DNA of 58,299 nt. It comes from an uncultured Lachnospiraceae bacterium. Lineage in GTDB: Bacteria; Bacillota; Clostridia; Lachnospirales; Lachnospiraceae. A program made the translations under genes and the position numbers. Shown here piece after piece: positions 15,520 to 24,617 of the stretch (positions within the stretch are counted from its first letter, which is position 1; the number at the start of each line of letters is the position of its first letter). The stretch spans positions 1-58,299 of the forward strand of contig CAKRAK010000017.1 of assembly GCA_934294885.1 (NCBI GenBank), read 5' to 3'. Under the pieces are notes generated by a model, which ran no database searches, had not been told where the DNA came from, and worked only from the letters and a program-made list of their open reading frames with translations.

Positions 15520-17397
15520 TTATACTCCCATCTGGTTAATAAGCTTATCATAAATCTCATTCATAACGGAAACAATCTGGCATGCAAGATTATATCCTTC
15601 CTGATAAATCGTAAGGCTGGCAGCCTCTTCATTGGTATCTACATTCGATATCGACATTCTCTGATTATTTATAATGGTTGTCACGTTATCCATATTCTCC
15701 GTAAAGGACGTATATTTTGATTCGTCAACAGCTAAAGAAGTCGTTACAGATTGTAAAAACTGAGAAACAGTTCCCTGTGAGAACATGTTCTGATCTGTAA
15801 ATCCATAAATGATTCGATCCAATACACCCTTTGCATCCTTGTTTCCCTGAGCAATATCCTCGGCATAAGATACTACCAGCTTATTCTGATCCTTGTATAT
15901 ACTCTGGTTAACCGACCAGTTAAATGCGTTCATACGGTAATAATTAGATTCGCCGGAAGATAATTTGGTACCTTCCTTTCCCGCATCCTTTACCGTTAAA
16001 ACAAAATCTTCTCCTGTTACAGAATTGGCTGCGGTAAAGAAATCCAAGCCGGGATCACCGTTTGCATCCACTCCGGTTGTAAAGATATCATTCATATATT
16101 TGGAAACCGTTCTGGCAAACTCATTCAACTGCTCCATATAATACGGAAGCCCTTTACAATCTACTTTTTCACCGATAGACATTGGCTTATCCACCACAGC
16201 TGTAAGCGTTGCAGGCACTCTGCTTCCGTCCCCTGCGTCTGTAGTAATATTTTTGAAGGTAAATCCATTCAGCTTGCCAGCCGCATCATAGGTTGCTTCA
16301 AAGCCTTCATAATAATACTTTTTACAATTCAGTGTAATCAGTCCGTTCTCCGGAATATTTAATTTGTCTACATCCATACTCTCCGGTAATTCCACATAAA
16401 CAGAAGTTCCGTTGGCGGAATTGCCCACTGATTTGATGGTACCGGAAAATGGATTTGCATTATTACCGTCTCTTGCTTCCAGTAATCCCTTTATTTTTCC
16501 TGTAATATTTGCACTGTTAAATTCAAACTGATCTCCTACCGTATCATGCAGACCTGCCCAGAACACATCATACAATCCATCGGCATCATTTTGATTAACC
16601 TTCTCTCCTCTTGCAACTACCATCAGCTTATTGCTTTGCATATCATCTACCAAAAGATGGGTTCCGATTCGAACCTCATACCGGTATGCCCCGGACTCAA
16701 AGCCCTCACCGTAAGTAATCGGTGTCTCTGTAACCGATACATTTACAAGCTCCGATAACTGATCTACCAAAAGCTCTCTCTGGTCTCTTAGATCGTTGGC
16801 GTTACCGCCTCTTGTTTCTATGTTGATAATCTGCTGGTTCAATGCATAAATCTGGGATGAAATGGAATTGATCTCATCTACATGAACCGCAATCTCATTA
16901 TTAATATCTACCTGTGTATTCTGATAATTTACTGCTGTTTCATTAATTAAATCCGTGAAATTATCTGCTGCCTGTATCAATTGTGTACGATAGGTAGAGT
17001 CAGCCGGGCTGGACGCCAGATCCTGTAATGCAGATGTCAATTCATCATATAATTTTGTATATCCGGATTCTGTCTTTATCTCATTCAGATACCCCTCTAA
17101 CTGGGCAAGCTGTTCCTTTACGGCACTGTACTGATTCATTTTCGATGCAGAAGCCCTGTATTTGGTATCATAATAGGAATTCCGAAGCTGCACGATTCCG
17201 GTCATGGTAACACCGGTACCCTGCATACCATAGGCAGTTCTTAGACGGATTGCCTGAGATGCCTGGGACGTAACCTGTTGTCTGGAATATCCCTTTGTCG
17301 ATGCATTGGAAATATTATGTGCTGTTGTATTCAGTGATGACTGATAATAATTTAAACCGGAAACACCGGTATTCAATCCTAAAAATGTTGATGGCAT
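15520..17397 (-). CDS. flgK: Flagellar hook-associated protein FlgK, copy 1 (distal)
   Basis: 625 residues. The N-terminus (LGLNTGVSGLNYYQSSLNTTAHNISNASTKGYSRQQV) and C-terminus (SNVDTNEEAASLTIYQEGYNLACQIVSVMNEIYDKLINQMGV) carry the rod/hook-family and FlgK signatures. FlgK is the first hook-filament junction protein and is exported by the type III flagellar apparatus with the chaperone FlgN. A second flgK gene lies directly upstream. Between them are a terminator and a sigma-28-like promoter, so this copy can be transcribed on its own. AAAGGG lies eight bases before the ATG. Confidence 0.93.
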   Translation of the reverse strand: MPSTFLGLNTGVSGLNYYQSSLNTTAHNISNASTKGYSRQQVTSQASQAIRLRTAYGMQGTGVTMTGIVQLRNSYYDTKYRASASKMNQYSAVKEQLAQLEGYLNEIKTESGYTKLYDELTSALQDLASSPADSTYRTQLIQAADNFTDLINETAVNYQNTQVDINNEIAVHVDEINSISSQIYALNQQIINIETRGGNANDLRDQRELLVDQLSELVNVSVTETPITYGEGFESGAYRYEVRIGTHLLVDDMQSNKLMVVARGEKVNQNDADGLYDVFWAGLHDTVGDQFEFNSANITGKIKGLLEARDGNNANPFSGTIKSVGNSANGTSVYVELPESMDVDKLNIPENGLITLNCKKYYYEGFEATYDAAGKLNGFTFKNITTDAGDGSRVPATLTAVVDKPMSIGEKVDCKGLPYYMEQLNEFARTVSKYMNDIFTTGVDANGDPGLDFFTAANSVTGEDFVLTVKDAGKEGTKLSSGESNYYRMNAFNWSVNQSIYKDQNKLVVSYAEDIAQGNKDAKGVLDRIIYGFTDQNMFSQGTVSQFLQSVTTSLAVDESKYTSFTENMDNVTTIINNQRMSISNVDTNEEAASLTIYQEGYNLACQIVSVMNEIYDKLINQMGV

Positions 17398-17448
17398 AAA
17401 TCCACACCCTTTCTCCGTTATACAATCTAACCCTTACAGATATATAGT

Positions 17449-17475
17449 ATATCGGTTTTTCTGTTAAAAAAATAA
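17449..17475 (-). promoter_or_regulatory. Sigma-28-like promoter before flgK copy 1
   Basis: Minus-strand TTAT (17472-17475), 15-base spacer, ACCGATAT (17449-17456). The -10 agrees at seven of eight positions with GCCGATAT; the -35 only at two of four with TAAA. The -10 is identical to that of the flgM promoter. It overlaps the T-run of the terminator after the upstream flgK. Confidence 0.5.
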
Positions 17476-17497
17476 ATGGCGGATTTTATCATCCGCC
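17471..17497 (-). terminator. Terminator at the end of flgK copy 2
   Basis: Minus-strand stem GGCGGAT/ATCCGCC with a six-base loop, followed by ATTTATTTTTTT. The left arm of the stem contains the last codon and stop of the upstream flgK, so termination and translation could interfere. Confidence 0.7.
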
Positions 17498-19339
17498 TAA
17501 TTTATTAATTAAATGTTCTATCATTTCCGACACAACCGTGAAATATCGGGAAGATGCATTAAAGCCCTGCTGGAACTTAATCAGATTTGACAATTCCTCA
17601 TCTGTGGAAACTCCCACAACGGATTGCCGCTGTCCCTCCAGCTCCTGAACCGTCAACTGCTGGGACTCTGCAATCCCATTGTAGGTATAACCCTTATTTG
17701 CAAAATCCGCTACCATTTCCTTATAGAAGCCTGCAAAATTATTCACAACCAGACTGTTGGGATTCAATGTCATAAAGTCTTCATCCCACATCTTTACCAA
17801 AGCATCTGCCTGCTCCTGCAGTTCCTCTCCCTGTAAATTACTAAGACCCATCAAACTGGGATTTTTCACCAGTTCATCATTTACCCGGATATTACCCAAT
17901 GTATATAAGGACAGATAATCATCCTTATCCTCTTCCTGATATACCTTTACTTTTACGGTTTCTCCGGTATCCAGTGTTACATCCTGTTCCACGTAACGAT
18001 CCCTTGTTCTTCTTGTAAACAGCTCCACACCCTGAATCTGGTTTTCTTCGCCCATTCCGTAACCGGCTTTCTCTTCATCTAATACCCGAATGGTGCTTCC
18101 GTCCTGTAATGTAATCTCTTTATTGGGACTGAATATATCGTTCATCTTTGTTACGATTCCATGAATCAACTGATCAAACTGAGCCAGAATATTGTTCACA
18201 GTATAGGGCTCCATATATGTATTGTAAAAAGAAGCTTCCTTGGAATAGGTTTCATAATCACTTTGGTACTTTGTATAATCCGTCCTGTACTGTGCCATGG
18301 CCGTATTATATTCCGCATCTGTTGCATAATCCGATCTTATAGGTACTGTCGGTGCCTTCGGTGCGATGGGAATATCTGTATAATTAGCCAGCCAGTCACC
18401 TCTGGACATAATCAGTCCCTTTAAGGAACCAACATCAGTCTTCGTCTCTGCACTCGGCACATATGCCGGTTTTTTATCAAGCCTTGGATCCTTAGATTCC
18501 GTATAATGCATATCAAATACATTGGAATTATCATCCTTCCAGACAGGAATCAGATATTCACAATCATCACTTACCTGTTTTGTATCAATCTCGTAAACCC
18601 GGTCCATGCTGACTAAGGTACGTCCCTCTGCATATACATCTACCTGTCCATCCTTATTCTCATGATAAGAAATGGAAATCAATCCGGACAACTGATCCAA
18701 TGCATAATCTCTCTGATCTCTGTAGTCGTTAGCACTTTCAATGCCAGCAGCCTCTACCATAACAATCTTTTTATTCAGATTATAAATGGTATTTGCCAAA
18801 TCATTAATCTCATCTACCTGATCCTGAATCTCTTTATTCAGATTCTTCTGATAGGTGGTTAACTGTTCATATATCTGATTCGCCTGATCCGCAAATGCAA
18901 CGGCTCTTGCAATAAATGCACTTCTTGTAACAATACTGTTAGATTCCTTCTGCAGCTCCTCCGCAGAGGTCCATAAATTCTGCATGGTACTACGAAAGCT
19001 GCTGTTCTCTAATTCTCCAAAATAATTCTGTACCTCAGAGACTACATTGTACTTACTCTGATAATACTCTTCTCTTCCTAACTCTTCTCTATATGCCTTA
19101 TCCACAAAACGATCTCTTACAAGACGGACATCCGTAATGGAGGTTCCAAGACCACTCTGGTTCATTCCAATTGCGGTTCTTCCCAATCTGACATAACTCA
19201 TATCCGAAAGGAGAATTTGCTGTCTGGAATAGCCGGCTGTTCCGGCATTTGTAATATTATGTGATGTAGCATTCAGTGCATATTGATTTGCCTGTATTCC
19301 CGTAGCTCCAATATAAAAGCTACCCATTGTGTTTGCCAT
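17489..19339 (-). CDS. flgK: Flagellar hook-associated protein FlgK, copy 2 (proximal)
   Basis: 616 residues. N-terminal GSFYIGATGIQANQYALNATSHNI..AGTAGYSRQQ and C-terminal STDEELSNLIKFQQGFNASSRYFTVVSEMIEHLINKLGG are the FlgK signatures. It is clearly a paralogue, not a duplicate, of the downstream flgK: the middle differs and contains a tyrosine-rich insert (about 325-385, with a Pro-Lys-Ala-Pro start and TDYTKYQSDYETYSK). It follows flgN by about 120 bases. Whether both copies form the junction ring, or one serves a different role, is open. AAAGGAG precedes the ATG. Confidence 0.92.
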   Translation of the reverse strand: MANTMGSFYIGATGIQANQYALNATSHNITNAGTAGYSRQQILLSDMSYVRLGRTAIGMNQSGLGTSITDVRLVRDRFVDKAYREELGREEYYQSKYNVVSEVQNYFGELENSSFRSTMQNLWTSAEELQKESNSIVTRSAFIARAVAFADQANQIYEQLTTYQKNLNKEIQDQVDEINDLANTIYNLNKKIVMVEAAGIESANDYRDQRDYALDQLSGLISISYHENKDGQVDVYAEGRTLVSMDRVYEIDTKQVSDDCEYLIPVWKDDNSNVFDMHYTESKDPRLDKKPAYVPSAETKTDVGSLKGLIMSRGDWLANYTDIPIAPKAPTVPIRSDYATDAEYNTAMAQYRTDYTKYQSDYETYSKEASFYNTYMEPYTVNNILAQFDQLIHGIVTKMNDIFSPNKEITLQDGSTIRVLDEEKAGYGMGEENQIQGVELFTRRTRDRYVEQDVTLDTGETVKVKVYQEEDKDDYLSLYTLGNIRVNDELVKNPSLMGLSNLQGEELQEQADALVKMWDEDFMTLNPNSLVVNNFAGFYKEMVADFANKGYTYNGIAESQQLTVQELEGQRQSVVGVSTDEELSNLIKFQQGFNASSRYFTVVSEMIEHLINKLGG

Positions 19340-19458
19340 TCCGCAATCTCCTTTCCTGATTCTTCTTATTCCTGTAACTTTCCCGTAATTCGAAACATTT
19401 TTTCATCTACATGATTTGCACAAAGGATAAAGAAAAAAGCCTTTCGCAATCTTCCGTT

Positions 19459-19974
19459 CTACTGCTTGGTATCAAAGGCTGAATACCCCGTTCCCAAGGT
19501 GGCACCGCTATAATTCGCTCCGCTATAGTTGGCAGTCTCCGGTGCCTGATTCATAGACTGCATCAAATTGATGGAATACTCCGTCATCTCAATTGCAGCT
19601 TTTAAAAGCTCCTGATTATGCGCACTTACCTGCTGAAGCTGTTCCACCTGCTTTTTTAATTTATCTCTAATAGCAATTAAAGGATGCTGAAACTCCGGCT
19701 GTTTCTTCATCAATTCTATAATATCCGAAACAGTAATCGTCTTCGCATCCTTGCTTAATACGGTTGCTATATCTGTTAATTCCTGATCTCTTTTATGAGC
19801 CACGCTTGTTATCTGATCCACCAACGCCTGTTCTCTTCCATTAATCTCCGATAGTCTGGGAAGATCATTTGCCACAATAACCGGTGTTTTCTCCAATGAA
19901 ACAGCAGTCAGCTTCTCATATAATGCGCACTCTTCTTCCAGTGTTGTAATTAAATTCTCGATTAAACTTGCCAT
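19459..19974 (-). CDS. flgN: Flagellar export chaperone FlgN
   Basis: 171 residues, predicted almost wholly helical, with FlgN-like opening (LIENLITTLEEECALYEKLTAVSLEKTPVIV seen as an E/L-rich amphipathic helix) and a central QALVDQI. FlgN is the cytoplasmic chaperone that delivers FlgK and FlgL to the flagellar export gate. The C-terminal 30 residues are low complexity and contain a short YSGANYSGA repeat. Placement between flgM and flgK is the conserved Bacillus order and supports the call. AAGGAG lies six bases before the ATG. Confidence 0.88.
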   Translation of the reverse strand: MASLIENLITTLEEECALYEKLTAVSLEKTPVIVANDLPRLSEINGREQALVDQITSVAHKRDQELTDIATVLSKDAKTITVSDIIELMKKQPEFQHPLIAIRDKLKKQVEQLQQVSAHNQELLKAAIEMTEYSINLMQSMNQAPETANYSGANYSGATLGTGYSAFDTKQ

Positions 19975-20005
19975 CCGACTCTCCTTTATGCGAGAAGAAT
20001 CTACT

Positions 20006-20031
20006 ATACTCGAAAGTCATCTTCCGAGTAT
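20006..20031 (-). other. Stem-loop between flgM and flgN
   Basis: Inverted repeat ATACTCG/CGAGTAT with inner pairs (11-base stem with one mismatch, four-base loop). There is no T-run, so it is not a standard terminator. It may be an RNA processing or stability element that sets the flgM/flgN ratio. Confidence 0.4.
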
Positions 20032-20055
20032 ATTCATACCGATGAAATACCGATA

Positions 20056-20343
20056 TTAGATAGACTTCTCCTCATATGCAGCCATTAGCTTATCTGCAAA
20101 GCTTTCTGCACTTACCTGATAGGTTCCATTTGCAATACTTTCCCGTAATGCTTCTACCTTATCTTCTCTTACATCAGGAACTGAGCTTAACGCTTTCTTT
20201 GCAATCTGCATATCTCTTCCTAATGTAGAAAAGGAAACCTGATCAGATGTGGATGTCGCAGCAATGGAACTTGATTTGTAAGACTTTTTCACAGACTGTG
20301 CACCATAAACCTGCGCAATCTGATTCATAGATCCAATTCTCAT
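20056..20343 (-). CDS. flgM: Anti-sigma-28 factor FlgM
   Basis: 95 residues from the ATG at 20343, preceded by AAGGAGGAAGG; a start 17 codons upstream is rejected because it lies close to the predicted transcription start and lacks such a site. The C-terminal half (VREDKVEALRESIANGTYQVSAESFADKLM) is the sigma-binding region of FlgM. FlgM holds sigma-28 (FliA/SigD) until hook completion, when it is exported. A sigma-28-like promoter 80 bases upstream predicts negative autoregulation. Confidence 0.92.
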   Translation of the reverse strand: MRIGSMNQIAQVYGAQSVKKSYKSSSIAATSTSDQVSFSTLGRDMQIAKKALSSVPDVREDKVEALRESIANGTYQVSAESFADKLMAAYEEKSI

Positions 20344-20425
20344 TGTTACACCTTCCTCCTTGATATCCGGTTCCGACGACCCGCCGTTTACCATATAATA
20401 ACCTGTTCTTTCAGATTCAATATGT

Positions 20426-20452
20426 ATATCGGTATCTTTTTTTAAAACATTA
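20426..20452 (-). promoter_or_regulatory. Sigma-28-like promoter of the flgM operon
   Basis: Minus-strand TAAT (20449-20452), 15-base spacer, ACCGATAT (20426-20433). It matches the SigD consensus TAAA-N15-GCCGATAT at three of four and seven of eight positions, and lies between yvyF and flgM as in Bacillus. Confidence 0.7.
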
Positions 20453-20472
20453 TAGGAATTTATGAATTTGAT

Positions 20473-20877
20473 TTATTTTCTGTCTACGAAACGCATTCTC
20501 GCTGCTTCTCTTTGTTTTCTTGCCACATAAGAATCATCTACCCGGTACATTTCATCTACTTTTCCCAACAGCTTATCCTTACATGCCTGACAAAGTCTTC
20601 CGGAAAGAATCATCTTTCCACAGCTTTCGCAGTCAATACCGATTCCTGATTCTTCGGAAAATGACAAGCGTTCCTCCCGAATCCAGCGGCGAATCTGATT
20701 AACCGAAACATCATTTGCCTCTGCAACTGTATTAATGCCATCCTTTGGATTCTCTCTTACATATTCTTTTACCTGGACAAATTTCTCTTCCAACAAATCC
20801 CTGCAGGCCGGGCAGATTGATGGTCCTGTCAAATAATTAAAAATTCTTTTGCATTGTTTACATGTTCTTACTTCCAT
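20473..20877 (-). CDS. yvyF: YvyF-like flagellar-region protein (TIGR03826 type)
   Basis: 134 residues. It has two small zinc-ribbon-like elements (CKQCKR..CPACRD at the start, CESCGK..CQACKD at about 83-100) around a helix-turn-helix-like centre with NTVAEANDVSVNQIRRWIREERL, which recalls MerR-type DNA recognition. This arrangement is that of the B. subtilis YvyF protein, whose gene is also between comFC and flgM. A regulatory role is plausible but not shown. It follows comF by nine bases. Confidence 0.85.
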   Translation of the reverse strand: MEVRTCKQCKRIFNYLTGPSICPACRDLLEEKFVQVKEYVRENPKDGINTVAEANDVSVNQIRRWIREERLSFSEESGIGIDCESCGKMILSGRLCQACKDKLLGKVDEMYRVDDSYVARKQREAARMRFVDRK

Positions 20878-20886
20878 TTTATCCTC

Positions 20887-21603
20887 CTAATAACCCTGTC
20901 CTATCGCCAAACTGACATAATAAACTTCCTCTATGCCATGTTCTAACAATACCTTTGTACAGGCCTCAATGGTTGCGCCTGTTGTGTATATATCATCTAC
21001 AATTAATACTCTTTTTAATTCTAGCTTATTTTTCCCTATAATAAAAGCATTTTTTAGATTTTTCATACGTGCCTTATCGTTTAATTCCTTTTGGGGATTT
21101 GTGTTAATCACTCGTTTTAACAGCTTCGCGTATACCGGCACCTGCAAATGCTTCCCAAGGCACTTTGCCATAAGCTCCGTCTGATTAAAACCTCTCAGCT
21201 TTCTTTTTTTCTTATGTATGGGAACCGGGATTAATCCATCCAGCTGCAGGGAAGTTAATTCCTTTTTGTATTTTGCATACATACAATCCGCAAAAAACTG
21301 TCCGTAGCTTCTTTGATTCTTATATTTAAAATCATAAATCCCCCTTTTAATTCCTCCACTATACTCAAATACAGGAAACCCCCGCACATAGCTTTTGGGA
21401 AGTCTCAGACAATCCTGACAATACTCCAGATCCTCCGATTCAATGCTTTTACCGCACCGAAGACAGCAGGGTGGTTCTACTACTTTTACTTTTGTCATGC
21501 ATGTCCGGCATGCTGCCATTTCTCCAAAAGGCAACAGACTGCCACAAAAAGGGCAGCACCTCGGATAAAGAAGATCCGCTAATCGGCTCCATTGAACCCC
21601 CAT
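20887..21603 (-). CDS. ComF family protein (ComFC-like)
   Basis: 238 residues. An N-terminal double zinc finger (CCPFCGSLL, CRTCM, CCLRCGKS, YCQDC; about residues 15-80) precedes a phosphoribosyltransferase-like domain with VLIVDDIYTTGATIEACT. ComFC is needed for DNA transformation in several bacteria together with the helicase ComFA; no comFA lies here. The gene sits between recD2 and yvyF with short gaps, which suggests one transcript. A role in competence in this organism is inferred only from the family. Confidence 0.9.
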   Translation of the reverse strand: MGVQWSRLADLLYPRCCPFCGSLLPFGEMAACRTCMTKVKVVEPPCCLRCGKSIESEDLEYCQDCLRLPKSYVRGFPVFEYSGGIKRGIYDFKYKNQRSYGQFFADCMYAKYKKELTSLQLDGLIPVPIHKKKRKLRGFNQTELMAKCLGKHLQVPVYAKLLKRVINTNPQKELNDKARMKNLKNAFIIGKNKLELKRVLIVDDIYTTGATIEACTKVLLEHGIEEVYYVSLAIGQGY

Positions 21604-21624
21604 TCTTTTCCTCCCTGATTTCTT

Positions 21625-23910
21625 TTACCTATTTACCATTAATTCCTGCATTTCTTTCATACGGATATCTAAGGATGAATATCGTTTCTGTTCATCATTA
21701 TTTTGAATCATCATTTCAACCAGATGACCGTTTCCAACAATTACAACACATTGCTTCGCCCTGGTCACAGCCGTATAAAGAAGATTACGGTTTAATAGAA
21801 CTCTTGGTCCCGAAAATAACGGAAGTACCACCGCGGGATACTCACTACCCTGGGATTTGTGAATGGTAATGGCATAAGAAAGCTCTAGCTCATCCAACAG
21901 ATTATAAGGATAGCAAACCTCTCTGTCATCATCAAACAATACCACTACCTCTTCATTATAAGTATCGATTTCCTTAATGACACCCATATCTCCATTAAAT
22001 ACACCGACACCTTCCTCCACCTTAAACCGTCCCTTTCCACCATAAACGGACCATTCCAGCTTGTAATTATTGCGAATCTGCATTACCTTATCCCCTTCAC
22101 GGAATATGGTTCCATTGTTTAATTCCTTTTCTTTTTTTCTGGAAGACGGGGGATTTAATTCCTTTTGAAGCAGTTCATTTAGCTTGAATACTCCCAATTC
22201 TCCGTTTCTCATAGGTGTCAGCACCTGAATCTCATTACTCTGGCAACCAACATACTTAGGAAGTCTTCTTGTCAATAATGCCCCAACCTCTGCGGATACA
22301 TCCTTTGTGGTCGTTCTCGGAAGATAGAAAAAGTCCCTGCTCTTGTTATCCATCAGAATTGGCAGTCCTTTATTTATTTTATGGGCATTTTCTACAATTG
22401 CACTCCCCTCCTCCTGACGGAAAATATGAGTCAGGGATACAACCTTTATACATTCTGAACGGATAATATCCTTTAACACATTACCGGCGCCAACCGATGG
22501 CAGCTGATTCTCATCCCCCACCAATATCAAATGGGTTCCCGGAAGAATTGCCTGCATCAGGGCATGCATAATCATCATGTCTACCATGGACATTTCATCA
22601 ATAATAATAACATCTGCCTCTAAGGGATTGGCTGCATTTCTTTCAAAATGAATTCCGGTATAATCACCGTCCTCCGAAACACCACCGTTTAATTCCAGCA
22701 TGCGATGAATGGTCTGTGCCTTATAGCCTGTTGCCTCCGTCATTCTTTTTGCCGCCCGCCCCGTTGGTGCAGCCAGCAGAATCTCCATTCCTTCCAGTTC
22801 AAAATATTTTATAATAGCATTAATGGTAGTTGTCTTTCCTGTACCCGGTCCTCCGGTAAGTACAAATACACCTTCCCTTGCAGCCTGACCGATCGCTTCC
22901 TTCTGTAAAGGATCAAGGGTCATCTTTTCCTGCTTCTCAATCTCTGAAATGGTTTCACGAAGCTTTTCCTCCGTAACTGCAAAATTTGCCTTTGTCTCCA
23001 CCAAAATCCGGGCAGTCTCTAACTCCTTATGATAAATCCGTTCCTCATAAACGATTACTTCCCCCTGCATTTCCTTAAAGACAACTTTTCCTTCCACCTG
23101 AAGATTTACAAGCTGAGCCTCTATCAGCTTTGCAGGTATTTCCTCAATGGGTACTTCCGTATCATTATAATCACTGTTTTTTTCCAATAACTGCTTTGTC
23201 CAATGCAGTAAAAGACTCTTAGGAAGATAAGTATGTCCCAATCCAACGCCCTGATTCAACGCATAGAGTAAGCCTGCTCGAATCCGGAAATCCGAGCCTC
23301 TGCCAATGCCGGCTCTTTGGGCAATGGCATCCGCTGTCTTGAAGCCTACACCACTGATATCCTCTGCAATCTGATAAGGATTTTCCTTCACAATCCGATA
23401 CATCCGTTGTCCGTATTCATTAAATATCTTAACAGAAAGATTGGCTGATATTCCATATTCCGACAAAAACATAATGGCTTCTCTCATTGCCTGCTTTTCT
23501 ATGAAGCAAACGCCGATTTCATTTGCCTTCCGCTCCGAAATACCTTTGATTTCCGCAAGTCTTTCCGGCTGTTCCTCCATGATTTTAAAGGTGTCCTTTC
23601 CGAATTTTTTAATAATCCGCTTTGCCATAATCTCACCCACACCCCGGATGGCACCGGAACCGAGATACCGTTCCATACTGATTAAATCATCCGGCATCTT
23701 TGCCTGATAAGAGGATACCTTAAACTGCATTCCGTAGCTGGTATGCTCCACATATTCTCCCGATGCAAGAATGTACATACCTTCCTCCAAACCGGTCAGA
23801 TATCCTACGCAGGTTTCATCCTCCCCATCCTGTGTCTCCACGGCAAATACTACATATTGATTTTGCTCATTTTTATATATAATTTTTGAAACAACGCCTT
23901 CTATTTCCAT
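21625..23910 (-). CDS. recD2: ATP-dependent RecD2-like DNA helicase
   Basis: 761 residues, a full-length RecD2. The N-terminal domain (about 1-200) has an OB-like part and helix-hairpin-helix motifs (GSGAIRGVGEIMAKRI, ISGVGFKTADAIA). The helicase core has Walker A GGPGTGKT (353-360), the DExx-box IIDEMSMVD, LVGDENQLPSVGAG, and a C-terminal YAITIHKSQGSEYP with the TRAKQ arginine motif. RecD2 is a 5'-3' helicase of genome maintenance outside the RecBCD complex. It has a promoter upstream and is followed by comF after 21 bases. Confidence 0.94.
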   Translation of the reverse strand: MEIEGVVSKIIYKNEQNQYVVFAVETQDGEDETCVGYLTGLEEGMYILASGEYVEHTSYGMQFKVSSYQAKMPDDLISMERYLGSGAIRGVGEIMAKRIIKKFGKDTFKIMEEQPERLAEIKGISERKANEIGVCFIEKQAMREAIMFLSEYGISANLSVKIFNEYGQRMYRIVKENPYQIAEDISGVGFKTADAIAQRAGIGRGSDFRIRAGLLYALNQGVGLGHTYLPKSLLLHWTKQLLEKNSDYNDTEVPIEEIPAKLIEAQLVNLQVEGKVVFKEMQGEVIVYEERIYHKELETARILVETKANFAVTEEKLRETISEIEKQEKMTLDPLQKEAIGQAAREGVFVLTGGPGTGKTTTINAIIKYFELEGMEILLAAPTGRAAKRMTEATGYKAQTIHRMLELNGGVSEDGDYTGIHFERNAANPLEADVIIIDEMSMVDMMIMHALMQAILPGTHLILVGDENQLPSVGAGNVLKDIIRSECIKVVSLTHIFRQEEGSAIVENAHKINKGLPILMDNKSRDFFYLPRTTTKDVSAEVGALLTRRLPKYVGCQSNEIQVLTPMRNGELGVFKLNELLQKELNPPSSRKKEKELNNGTIFREGDKVMQIRNNYKLEWSVYGGKGRFKVEEGVGVFNGDMGVIKEIDTYNEEVVVLFDDDREVCYPYNLLDELELSYAITIHKSQGSEYPAVVLPLFSGPRVLLNRNLLYTAVTRAKQCVVIVGNGHLVEMMIQNNDEQKRYSSLDIRMKEMQELMVNR

Positions 23911-24059
23911 CTTTTCTTCTTTCCCGTTTCATCCTAAATACTAACCATTACACGATACCACTTTTTATTCCTTCTGACTATACCCATTGGCAAATGTCAT
24001 GAAAATTTAATCCTTCTTTTATTCTTTTGTCATAGAAAGTTCATGTTTTTTCATATCTG

Positions 24060-24088
24060 TTTATTCTTAATCTATCAGATAATGTCAA
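24060..24088 (-). promoter_or_regulatory. Promoter of recD2
   Basis: Minus-strand TTGACA (24083-24088), 17-base spacer, AATAAA (24060-24065); the -35 is perfect, the -10 matches at four of six. The leader to the recD2 start is about 140 bases. Confidence 0.55.
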
Positions 24089-24130
24089 AGTATTGTGCAG
24101 GCACATAGCCTGTCTCATTAATTCGCATAA

Positions 24131-24161
24131 TAAAAGACCCCCATGTCACAACACGGAGGTC
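24131..24161 (-). terminator. Terminator after flgJ
   Basis: Minus-strand stem GACC-CC-TGT paired with ACA-GG-GGTC (two mismatches inside, four-base loop), followed by TTTTATT. It ends the DivIVA-to-flgJ run. Confidence 0.7.
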
Positions 24162-24250
24162 AGATTCTTTTTTATCATTTAATTCTTATCCCGACAAAAG
24201 ATGATATATGTACACCAAAGTCTCTTCATTCCTACATGAAATATACTCCC

Positions 24251-24601
24251 TCAGGAAATCATATTACGCTTCATGGATTCATAAAGCTGCTTCGCAAGTC
24301 CGATTCCATCCCCCTGATTGGTTGCAAGCTTCGCATATTCCTCTATACGCATATCAGAAAAAGCACTTACGTAATCATTTTCCTCTTCGTCTGCCTTCAT
24401 GATCGTTTTTTCCATGCCCTTGTAAATCTGCTCTAGAAAATAGGCTTCAAATTCCTTGCAGGCATCCATCAATTCCTCATCACTGGTCTCCTGGTCTACA
24501 TGATCCAGGGTATCTGATAACGCAGATGCCGATGCTGAATTTACCTGTGAATAATAATCATTATAATACGAACTGGTATCTATACCGGAAATATTTGCCA
24601 T
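24251..24601 (-). CDS. flgJ: Rod-binding protein (FlgJ N-terminal domain type)
   Basis: 116 residues made only of the rod-binding domain, with the family motif ACKEFEAYFLEQIYKGMEKT and a C-terminal LATNQGDGIGLAKQLYES. In enterobacteria FlgJ has an extra muramidase domain; Firmicutes often have the short form, as here. It caps or scaffolds the growing flagellar rod. It follows flgG by 16 bases. Confidence 0.88.
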   Translation of the reverse strand: MANISGIDTSSYYNDYYSQVNSASASALSDTLDHVDQETSDEELMDACKEFEAYFLEQIYKGMEKTIMKADEEENDYVSAFSDMRIEEYAKLATNQGDGIGLAKQLYESMKRNMIS

Positions 24602-24617
24602 ATCCTTCTCCTTTTAC

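Larger units (their letters stand above)
23911..24250. other. Intergenic stretch between recD2 and flgJ
   Basis: Holds the recD2 promoter (24060-24088) and the terminator of the mbl/flagellar rod operon (24136-24161). No coding sequence is seen in the rest. Confidence 0.6.

Noticed and set aside
20036..20056. Plus-strand ACCGATAT-like box as a further sigma-28 promoter
   Set aside because: No TAAA-like -35 lies 15 bases ahead and no plus-strand gene follows.
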